This document shows positions 55,310 to 64,000 of a DNA stretch of 64,000 nucleotides, in pieces. Both the position numbers and the translations under genes were made by a program. The stretch's first letter is position 1. Each line of letters opens with the position of its first letter. This DNA is from Heloderma charlesbogerti (taxonomy: Eukaryota > Chordata > Lepidosauria > Squamata > Helodermatidae): positions 124,001 to 188,000 of the forward strand of contig JANEZZ010000310.1 of the NCBI GenBank assembly GCA_026122225.1, given 5' to 3'. The notes beneath the pieces are model-generated. The model did not search any database. It saw only the letters and a list, made by a program, of their open reading frames with translations, and was not told the DNA's origin.

Positions 55310-55460
55310 TCATTCATTCATTCATTCATTCATTCATTCATTCATGTATTACATTTATACCCCACCTTTCTTCCATTGTGGAACTCAAGGTGGCTACATG
55401 TGGTTCCCAGTGGTCTCCCTTCCAAACACTGACCAGACCCAGACCTGCTTACCATCAGAA
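55310..55460 (-). repeat. LINE- or SINE-like 3' tail with ATTC repeat
   Basis: About nine ATTC units precede GTATTACATTTATACCCCACC, and the segment continues with CTCAAGGTGGCTACATGTGG. Similar to the tail at 49640. Confidence 0.55.
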
Positions 55461-55806
55461 CGGTGGCTACCTTAAGTGCCTTCAGAGCATGTCTTGGGAC
55501 CTCACTTGGAGGATCTGTAGACATGTACATCACCAGTACACATGCAGATTTCCTTCACATGTGTGCCAAATGTTCGGGTGGCAGGGGGCGCAGCTCCACA
55601 ACCACCTTCATGCATTCCTTGACTGCATGGGAGGTTCATCTGAACTCCCCTCCCATCCAGGGTATAATGTGTCTCAAGCCAAAAGCATGACAAAGCAAAC
55701 TCTGCTATTGCCCCAATCCCAGGCAAATGCCCATGGCTCCTGCAGAAGATCCACTGGCATTCTGAACAGTTGTGAGTTCCTGCATTGAGTGGACACATCT
55801 GATCCC
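55461..55806. other. No recognisable gene
   Basis: Overlapping frames of 121 and 163 codons on opposite strands start in repeat tail sequence and show no domain. Confidence 0.45.
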
Positions 55807-56127
55807 CAGGGATGGTGCAAGACATGTTATGCTGCCTGAGGCAGACAAGATGGCAGCTACTCCCCATTCCCTGTATGGAGGCTAGCTGGACTGGCAGTTC
55901 AACTCTGCTGATGGGATTGTGTCCTCTACCCTACCTGAGGCAGTAAGCTAGGTTAGGGAGTCCGGACAGGTTGCGTGGCATTCACAGCTCTGTCATCCAA
56001 CAAGGGGGACAGCCAAGGAGTCCAGGAAGAACAGCAAGGAGGCCACCACCACTTCCACCACCACCCCAGAGCATCTGCCACCTGAGGTGATTGCCTTCCC
56101 TCTGCCTAATGATAGGGCCGGCCCTGC
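55807..56127 (-). mobile_element. hAT-like AGGGCCGGCCCTG element
   Basis: The right end on the minus strand is CAGGGCCGGCCCTATCATTA. The left end is CAGGGATGGTGCAAGAC. The flanking octamers CTGATCCC and CCAATCTC match at 5 of 8. Non-autonomous. Confidence 0.6.
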
Positions 56128-56490
56128 CAATCTCCAAGAGAAACCTCTTGCGGAATTGTCCCCGATATGGGAAAACAAGAAGGTGGGCCAGTTAGTTGGT
56201 TGGGGAAAATGCTGGCAAGGGAAGGGAATGAGGCCTCACTACAGAGGGATGAAGTAAACTCCAGGGAGGAGATGATCCTAGAGAGGAAAGATTAATCATT
56301 ATTGGCAGCTAAGAAGGTGCACAGCTAACAAAAGCCAATAGTACTTTTTATTACAGCCCAATTGCAGCAGAGCAAGCAACTTCAGCTAAGAATCATTAAA
56401 CCTATTGCAATAATAAATTCACTTTGGGCTGAATCATAAAGTGGGGAGAGAAGGGGAGGGTAAAAGTATCTTAAGAATGAAAGAAGTCTC

Positions 56491-56526
<36 letters not shown>

Positions 56527-57039
56527 ACACCAGCAATCTCCACAGACTAAATAAAATAAAATAAAACTGCTCCAATTATTAAGAGGAGAGATTAGGTTTC
56601 AATATGGAAAATATTTACTCAGGCAAACTCTGGCTCATTCATTATCCAGCACAAGTAATTTTAAAGTTTTGTATTATAATTGGACAGAATAATGACATTG
56701 GCTGCCTATACAAATATGGATTTGTGGATCCAGTTTGCCCATAATTCCGGTATACGGAAAGATGTTGAAGAGAGAGAGAGAGAGAGAGAGAAATCCTTCA
56801 TCTTGCTAACCCTGGATAGTTTCAGTGCTTCTGTACTCAGCTTGGGAGGTTACACAGTTTCTGGCAGCATACAATCAGTGAAGGTAAAGCCAAGGACTTC
56901 TTATTTAAGCAAGTCATTCGATAAGCTGAAATGTCCAAAGGATAACAGGCCATTTGTGCTGCTTCTGAGTAGGAAGATTTTCTTTTTCATCCTGGAGGGT
57001 AACGTTTCAATGATGGGTGTGGGTTGAGTGGGCACTTAC
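56128..57039. other. No recognisable gene
   Basis: About 900 bases with a CA run at 56493-56530 and a GA run at 56769-56792. The 115-codon frame at 56680-57027 includes the GA run and shows no domain. Confidence 0.5.
56493..56530. repeat. CA microsatellite
   Basis: About 18 CA units. Confidence 0.95.
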
Positions 57040-57044
57040 ACATC

Positions 57045-57684
57045 TCTAAAAAAGAAGATATGCATCACCGAAACAGAGGACAAAATAGGGCACTGATCTG
57101 CATGAACTGTGCATATGGTCATTGATACACATAGACACAACTTTAGAAAGGATTGCTATAACTTAAATAGAAATGCCATGCATCTCACCATAGGCAGTCC
57201 AGGTCACCTGTGTGCCGGCCTGCTTGGTTTGCTGTTCAGGAGCTCACTGTTGACAGCAACTCCAAGGCTCAGCTCTGCTGGATTGTTACAGTTCTGTACC
57301 TTTATACCGGACATGGACTAGCCAGCCCTTCCAATAAAGTGTGCCGTCATAGAAGACTTTCTTCTGATAGCCCTCCCAAAAGGGCTATCCTCTGAGACTG
57401 TAGGACATGAAAGCTGTTTAATTTACAGGAAGGCAGATTTCAGCTGAACGTCAAGAAAAACTTCCTAACGATCAGAGCGGTCAGACAATGGAACCACCTG
57501 CCCAGGGAGGTGGTGGGCTCTCCGTCGCTGGAGATATTCAAGCAGAGACTGGGCAGCCATCTGCCAGGGATGCTTTAAACTGGATTTCTGCACTGAGCAG
57601 GGGGTCGGACTCATGGCCTAATGGCCTAATGGCCCCTTCCAACTCTGTGACTCTATGAAATCTCTGTAAAGGACATACGGCCAC
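57045..57684 (-). repeat. TAGGGTGGCCA repeat with CR1 insertion
   Basis: Contains ATAGACACAACTTTAGAAAG, CTTTATACCGGACATGGAC and, after the insertion, GTAAAGGACATACGGCCACC. The CR1-like fragment at about 57415-57660 splits its right end. Confidence 0.65.
57415..57660 (+). repeat. CR1-like LINE 3' end
   Basis: The coding remnant reads VRQWNHLPREVVGSPSLEIF with small gaps, then the 3' untranslated part CTGCACTGAGCAGGGGGTC, CCCCTTCCAACTCTGTGAC and the tail TCTATGAAA. This is the usual 5'-truncated CR1 form. TGGCCTAA is duplicated at 57616-57634. Confidence 0.8.
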
Positions 57685-57734
57685 CTGAGGTGTGGGAGAT
57701 TCATATCACATAGGCACAACACTTTAAGAATGAT

Positions 57735-57970
57735 GGGAGAACCAGTGCAGTGTAGTAGTTAGAGTGTTGGGCTGGAACTGGGAAGACCTAGGTTCTGGTC
57801 CCCACTCAGCCATGAAGCTGACTTTGGGCAACGCTGGGCCAGTCACTGACTCTCAGCCTAACCTACCTCACAGGGTTGTTGTGAAGATAAAATGGCGAGG
57901 AGGAGGAAGAGGAGGATCATGTATGCTAACTTGGGCTCCTTGGAGGAAAGGCAGGATGTACATAGATAGT
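57735..57970 (+). repeat. tRNA-derived SINE (family B)
   Basis: ACCAGTGCAGTGTAGTAG as A box, GGTTCTGGTCCCCACTCAGC as B box region, then CACAGGGTTGTTGTGAAG and a tail of AGGCAGGATGTACATAGA. Confidence 0.85.
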
Positions 57971-58768
57971 GTTGCTACCCATAATACATACACCAGAACT
58001 GCTTTGTTTGCACAGTGCAATCCAGGCCTGGTATCAGCACACAGGACCTTTGGACAGTTGTTGGGTTCCTGGCAAGGCCCACTACTGTTCTGACACTTGC
58101 CCCAGGGGAGCTTCTGCCCTGGGCCACTGGGATTAGTAGCCATCCACCATTTTAATTCCTGACAATGCCCCCAGTGCAGCATCAGTCTGGGGCATCATGG
58201 GAAATTTGAATGGCAGCTCCAAGTCAACTGGTGGTCACTGCTGGTGCTGCTCCTTACCAAAACTACCACCCAGTAAGCCCACTGGCCTTCCCCACTGTAG
58301 GAGGGGCCCATCAGAGTACACTCTGCTGAGGGCCCTTCAAGCCTGGAGTTGCCTCTGATGTAGTCTGCAGACTGCAGTGAAACCACTTTGGAAGGTTTTT
58401 CGGTACATATCAAGATGTAACTTGCAAAATCTTATTTCCCCTCCAGGATGGGAAACAAAGGCTGGTTGTTTGTTCCATAGCAACTCCAGCTGCCAATTTT
58501 ATTTTATTATTCTTATTTTGGGGGACCTCTGGGTGGGGAGGTGCAGCCCACAGCGGGGCGAGGGGAGTCCAAGAGATGAAAATGGCCCCTGGACTTCACA
58601 AAGTTGTCCACCGCTGGCTAGTGTACAAGTGGTCTGATGTCTGTCTTGCATGGTCTTCTTTTCTTTTCCTTTTTTGCTAGAATCTTTGTGGTCCATTGGT
58701 GTGTTTAAAATTTATGAACAACTTATTTCTCTTGATAGTACTTTCAAAATGTTTGAGGCATTAAAAGC
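57971..58768. other. No recognisable gene
   Basis: About 800 bases with no recognised content. Frames of about 100 codons on the minus strand have no domain. Confidence 0.5.
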
Positions 58769-61700
58769 CATGGATCACTGCCTTGTTGTGGCGAAGGGGC
58801 TTGCGTAACTCAGTGAAGCCATAAGCTATGCCGTGCAGGGCCACCCAAGATGGACAGGTCATGGCAGAGAAAATGTGACAAAATGTGGTCCACTGGAGAA
58901 GGAAATGGCAACCCACTCCAGTATTCTTGCCAAGAAAACCCCATGGAACGTATCACAAGGCTAAAAGATATGACGCCGGAAGATGAGCCCCTCAGGTCGG
59001 AAGGTGTCCAATATACTACTGGGGAAGAGCAGAGGGTATTTCCAAGTAGCGCCAGAAAGAGTGAAGCGGCTGGGCCAAAGCTGAAAGGACACTCAGCTGT
59101 GGATGTGTCTGGTGATGAAAAGAAAATCCGATGCTGTAAAGAACAATATTGTTTAGGAATCTGAAATGTAAGATCAATGAATCAAGGCAAGCTGGAGGTG
59201 GTCAAACATGAGATGGCAAGATTGAACATTGACATCTTGGGAATAAGCGAACTAAAATGGACAAGCATGGGCAAATTTAATTCAGGTGACCATTATATCT
59301 ACTACTGTGGGCAAGAATCCCTTAGAAGAAATGGTGCAGCACTCATAGTCAATAAAAGGGCAGGAAAAGCAGTACTGGGGTACAATCTCAAAAAGCAGTA
59401 CTGGGGTACAATCTCAAAAACGATAGAATGATCTCAGTACGAATCCAAGGCAAACCATTCAACATCACAGTAATTCAAGTCTATGCCCCAACCACTGAGG
59501 CCGAAGAAGCTGAGGTTGATCGGTTCTATGAAGACCTACAACACCTTCTAGAACTAACACCAAAAAAAGATGTCCTCTTCAGCATAGGGGATTGGAATGC
59601 TAAAGTAGGAAGACAAGAAATCACCGGGATAACAGGCAAGCATGGCCTTGGTGTACAAAATGAAGCAGGACAAAGGCTCATAGAGTTTTGCCAAGAGAAC
59701 ACGCTGATCATAGCAAACACTCTTTTCCAACAGCACAAGAGGCGACTCTACACAGGGACATCACCAGATGGTCAATATCGAAATCAGATTGATCCTTTGC
59801 AGCCAAAAATGGAGAAGCTCCATACAGTCAGTCAAAACAAGACCTGGAGCTGACTGTGGCTCAGATCATGAGCTGCTTCTTGCAAAATTTCAGCTGAAAT
59901 TGAAGAACGTCGGGAAAACCACTAAACCGTTCAGGTATGACCTAAATCATATCCCTTATGAATATACAGTGGAGGTGAGGAATAGATTTCAGGGATTAGA
60001 CCTGATAGACAGAGTGCCTGAGGAACTATGGGCGGAGCTCCGTAACATTGTTCAGGAGGCAGCAACTATCCATCCCAAAGAAAAAGAAATGCAAGAAAGC
60101 AAAGTGGCTGTGTGATGAGGCTTTACAAGTAGCTGAGGAAAGAAGGGAAGTGAAAAGCAAGGGAGAAAGGGGAAGATTTACCCAACTGAATGCAGAGTTC
60201 CAGAGAATAGCAAGGAGAGACAAGAAGGCCTTCTTAAATGAACAATGCAAAGAAATCGAAGAAAACAACAGAATGGGAAAGACTAGAGATCTCTTCAAGA
60301 AAGTCGGAGATATCAAGGGAACGTTTTGTGCAAAGACGGGCATGATAAAGGACAAAGAAGGCAGGGACCTAAAGGAAGCAGATGAGATTCAGAAGAGGTG
60401 GAAAGAATACACAGAAGAACTATACAGGAAAGATCTGAATGTCCCTGATACCAGTGATAGTGTGGTCACTGAACTTGAGCTGGACATCCTAGAGAGTGAA
60501 GTCAAGTGGGCCTTAGGAAGCATTACTAACAACAAACTAGTGGAGATGACAGTCTTCCAGCTGAGCTATTTAAAATCCTAAAAGATGATGCTGTGAAAGA
60601 GCTGCATTCAATATGCAACAAATTTGGAACACTCAACAGTGGCCACAAGACTGGAAAAGGTCAGTTTACATTCCAATTCCAAAGAAGGGCAATGCCAAAG
60701 AGTGTTCAAACTACCACACAATTGCGCTCATTTCACATGCCAGCAAGGTTATGCTCAAAATCCTACAAGCTAGGCTTCAGCAGTATGTGAACCAAGAACT
60801 AGCGGAAGTACAAGCTGGATTTTGAAGAAGCAGAGGAACTAGAGATCAAATTGCCAACATTCACTGGATCATGGAGAAAGTGAGAGAATTCCAGAAAAAC
60901 GTCTATTTCTGCTTCATTGACTACGCTAAAGCCTTTGATTGTGTGGATCACAACAACCTGTGGCAAATTCTTAAAGAGATGGGAGTACCAGACCACCTTA
61001 CCTGTCTCCTGAGAAACCTGTACGAGGGCCAAGAAGCAATAGTAAGAACCAGACATGGAACAACCAATTGGTTCAAAATTGGGAAAGGAGTACGACATGG
61101 CTGCATATTGTCGCCCTGCTTATTTAACTTATATGCAGAGTACATCATGAGACACGCCGGGTTGGATGAGTCACAGGTTGGAATTAAGATTGCCGGGAGA
61201 ATTATCAACAACCTCAGATACGCAGACGATACCACCCTAATGGCAGAAAGTGAAGAAGATCTAAAGAGCCTCTTGTTGAGGGTGAAAGAGGAGAGTGCAA
61301 AAGCTGGTTTGAAACTCAACATTAAAAACACTAAAATAATGGCATCTGGCCCCATCACTTCCTGGCATATAGAAGGGGAAGAAATGGAAGCAGTGACAGA
61401 CTTTATTTTCTTGGGCTCCAAGATCACCACAGACAGTGACTGTAGCCATGAAATTAAAAGACGCTTGCTCTTTGGGAGGAAAGCTATGGCCAACCTAGAC
61501 AGCATAGTAAGAAGCAGAGACATCACCTTGCCGACAAAGGTCCACATAATCAAAGCTATGGCTTTCCCAGTAGTAATGTATGGCTGTGAGAGCTGGACTA
61601 TAAGGAAGGCTGAACGCTGAAGAATCGATGCTTTCAAACTGTGGTGCTGGAGAAGACTCTTATGAGTCCCCTGGACTGCAAGGAGGTCCAATCAATCCAT

Positions 61701-62000
61701 CCTAAAGGAAATCAACCCTGAGTGCTCATTGGAAGGACAGATACTGAAGCTGAAGCTCAAATATTTTGGCCACCTAATGCAAAGAGAAAACTCCCTGGAA
61801 AAGTCCCTGATGCTGGGAAAGACTGAAGGCAAAAGGAGAAGGGGATGGCAGAGGATGAGATGGCTAGATAGCATCACTGATGCAATGAATATGAACTTGA
61901 GCACACTCCGGGAGAGAGTGGAAGACGGGAAGGCCTGGCGTGCTATGGTCCATGGGGTCTCGAAGAGTCGGACACAACTTAACAACTGAACAACAACAAA
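58769..62000 (+). mobile_element. Full-length BovB (RTE) LINE, decayed
   Basis: The 5' end CATGGATCACTGCCTTG and the 3' end GACACAACTTAACAACTGAA with AAC units match the copy at 51432-54660 over the full length, in opposite orientation. No target duplication could be found. The sequence is close to the other BovB but carries many small lesions, so it is older or has been under no constraint for longer. Confidence 0.93.
58850..61989 (+). pseudogene. BovB endonuclease-reverse transcriptase, broken
   Basis: The order of domains is that of the 51-kb copy. Breaks seen by comparison: a TGA in place of the TWN tryptophan near 59162; a 26-base tandem duplication (59369-59394 and 59395-59420) shifting the frame; a 5-base loss near 59790 in the QIDYVL motif; a 2-base loss near 60067; single-base losses near 60538 and 60620; and TGA codons near 60825, 61618 and 61662 where the other copy has CGA. 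Pieces still readable are 59428-59853 (GDWNAKVG), 60048-60581, and 60871-61620, which includes FIDYAKAFD and YADD. It cannot give a working enzyme. Confidence 0.92.
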
Positions 62001-62159
62001 TGACTGTCCTCAGAGTGCTTGTTGGCAATTTATTCAACTTAAACATTTGTTATCTCAGCTTTTTGGTCATGGTGCATTTGCAGCTTCTGAAATTCCACCT
62101 TTGTGACCAAATTTGGATTTCTCACTGGGTGTACCTTAACTGGTAGCTTATCTATCAGA

Positions 62160-62770
62160 AACTTTAAGTTGTGCAGAAAAGGCACAGAGAAGGGCAACCC
62201 AGATGATCAAGGGGCTGGATCAACTCCCCTATGAGGAAGGGTTATGATGTCTAAGATTCTTTGACTTTGAAAGATCGAGTCGGGGGAGACATAATAGAGG
62301 TGTACAAAATTATGCATGATGTGGAGAAAGTGGACAGAAAGTCATTTTTCTCCCTCTCTCAGGATACTAGAACCTGGGGTCATCCCAAGAAGCTGGTGGT
62401 GGGATGATGAATGGTGGGAGATTCAGGACAGATAAAAGGAAAGACTTCTTCACACAGCACATAGTCAAACTATGGAATTTGTTACCACAAGATGTAGTGA
62501 TGGCCACCAACTTGGGTGGCTTGAAAATGGGGTTGAACAAATTCATGAAGGATAACACTGTCAATCCTGATGGTATGTGCTACCTCCAGTATCAGAGACA
62601 GTAGGCCAATGAATACCAGTTGCTGGGGAGCATGGGCAGGAGGGTGCTGTTGCACTCATGTCCTGCATGTGGGTTTCCTGTTGGCAGCTGGTTGGCCACT
62701 GTGTGAACAGAATGCTGGACTAGATCAGCCTTTGATCTGATCCAGCAGGGTTCTTTTCATGCTCTTATGT
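62160..62770 (+). repeat. CR1-like LINE 3' end
   Basis: The coding remnant reads RKDFFTQHIVKLWNLLPQDV and GGLKMGLNKFMKD (62404-62604), preceded by ARTTSQMIKGL-like sequence with stops. The 3' untranslated part has CCACTGTGTGAACAGAATGC and GATCCAGCAGGGTTCTTTTC. It begins about 160 bases after the BovB end. Confidence 0.75.
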
Positions 62771-62903
62771 AGATAAAATTGATCTTGATTCTCTTTGAAA
62801 TCTTTGGAATATTGAACATGAGTGCCCTATTCTTTTAAATTCAATGGCAAACCATTTTGAAAACAGTGAAGTGTGCTTCTTTTGATCTTTGATGAGGCTA
62901 ATG

Positions 62904-62979
62904 AAACTTCCCCAAATTATTGCCCTCTGGGTGTAATGGACTGCAACTCCCATCATTCCGAGTCAGCATGGCCAATGCC
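62904..62979. mobile_element. Foldback MITE, family B, left half
   Basis: TTCCCCAAATTATTGCCCTC and GACTGCAACTCCCATCATTC. The right half is missing. Confidence 0.6.
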
Positions 62980-63221
62980 TTCAGGAGAGGAACTGGAGCA
63001 AGCACAAGTGGCAGAAGGGGAGCGGAGTAGGAGGGGAGGGGCTGAGGAGAGGGGCATGGCAAAGAGGAGAGATGCCATTGACCAGACTGGAAATCTCTGC
63101 AGACTGGTCCAACCCAGAGGCTGACAATCGCTCATCCCTGATTGAGACATTGAGTTGCACTTTGTTGAAGCAACTGCCACTGCTCCTGGAAGTCTTCACT
63201 GGGAGCTGTTGCAGGTCCTGA

Positions 63222-63544
63222 TAGGGATGTCCATTGCTTGGAAATCTGGCTCTTTTGGGGCTCGATGGACTTCCACTGCCAACCCAACGCAGTTTGCATT
63301 TGCGAGCCAAGCCGCGGGTTTTCCTGAACTCCAGGGACCTTTTGAGGATTGGGGCGGGGGGGGGGAGGCCACAATTTGCACACATAGATGTTTGCACAAA
63401 TTGTGGCCAAAATTTGCACAAATTTGCATAATTTGCACAGATCGCAACTGTACTTTGCACAATTTATGCACATTGCACAAATTTATGCAAGTTGTGACTG
63501 TAATTTGTGCAAATTAAAGAACACAGATTCTTCCAACTTCCATT
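63222..63544. mobile_element. hAT-like element, TTTGCAC-rich
   Basis: It begins TAGGGATGTCCATTGCTTGG. Perfect 8-bp duplications GGTCCTGA lie at 63214-63221 and 63545-63552. The right half is a run of degenerate AATTTGCACAAATTG units. It corresponds in inverse to 3671-4147, whose right end reads AAGCATGGACATCCCTA. A G run lies at 63354-63366. Confidence 0.8.
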
Positions 63545-63812
63545 GGTCCTGACCCTGCAAACATAAAAGCATGCCACAGTGCCCCACTGGCCTTCATTTC
63601 CCTATCAGCACTGAATACTGTCTGGGGACAAATGCCTTCCCCTCCATTTTGTGATGGGATTGGAATGGGCATTCCCAAACCTTCTCTAGGGCCAATGCAT
63701 GCAAGTACTAGCCACGTGTCATTGTCCCATTCCTGGTCTCCCAGGCGTGGTAGGTGAGAGGGCCAGCTGAGCTAGCAAGGTCCTGTAAGAGGCAGAGGCC
63801 TGGCAGCTAAAG

Positions 63813-63950
63813 TAGGGATGGGCAATGTGTGTGGCACTCCAGATGTTTTGGACTACAACTCCCATCAGCCTTAGCCAACATAGCCATTGATGAAGGATGT
63901 TGGGATTTGTAGGCCAAAACATCCAGAGGGGCTTCAGTTGCCCTCCCCTG
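63813..63950. mobile_element. Foldback MITE, family B, complete
   Basis: TAGGGATGGGCAATGTGTG at the left and CAGTTGCCCTCCCCTGAG at the right. ACTCCAGATGTTTTGGACTAC pairs with the inverse in the right arm. Confidence 0.8.
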
Positions 63951-64000
63951 AGCTAGAGTATTGACTAGCAAGGGAGCTGTCTGCCAGTGCAACCACATAT

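Noticed and set aside
55297..55788. A 163-codon plus-strand frame
   Set aside because: It starts in an ATTC repeat and LINE-like tail and has an overlapping frame on the other strand; no domain.
60948..61691. A 247-codon minus-strand frame
   Set aside because: Antisense to the BovB frame on the plus strand, which carries the YADD and GCILSP motifs.

Overview
The window reads as intergenic or intronic DNA from a squamate reptile, most likely a lizard, although the species cannot be named from the sequence alone. The evidence is the mixture of repeats: BovB-type RTE retrotransposons (a family best known from squamates and ruminants), a SINE that looks like the Sauria type, other tRNA-derived SINEs, CR1-like and L2-like LINE 3' ends, and a very large load of non-autonomous DNA transposons. 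No host protein-coding exon, ribosomal RNA, true tRNA gene or conserved non-coding RNA could be recognised. Every long open frame with a recognisable product belongs to a retrotransposon.

Layout. 0-9 kb: two related hAT-like elements (1672-2630 and 7474-8294) built from repeated palindromic modules, a putative solo LTR (2654-3189), a third hAT-like element (3671-4147), and a Sauria-like SINE inserted in an older repeat (7019-8375). 10-26 kb: SINEs, foldback elements with roughly 100-base arms, four more elements beginning in TAGG, and L2-like LINE 3' ends. 26-45 kb: SINEs, foldback elements, CR1-like 3' ends and long stretches without recognisable content, with microsatellites at 40.66 and 44.55 kb. 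46-62 kb: three full-length or nearly full-length RTE elements. They are an old, decayed one (46194-49430, minus), a very well preserved BovB (51432-54660, minus; one nonsense codon) and a decayed BovB in the opposite orientation (58769-62000, plus). 62-64 kb: a CR1-like 3' end and two more small hAT-like elements.

Interactions. The autonomous machinery encoded here is the BovB endonuclease and reverse transcriptase, and even that is interrupted in all three copies. No transposase was found for the hAT-like elements, so they must have been moved from elsewhere in the genome. Direct duplications at insertion ends (8 bp for the hAT-like elements, 10-17 bp for retroposed elements) allow several nested insertion histories to be read directly.

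Limits. Family names for SINEs, CR1, L2 and hAT are recalled rather than searched, and boundaries without a target-site duplication are approximate.
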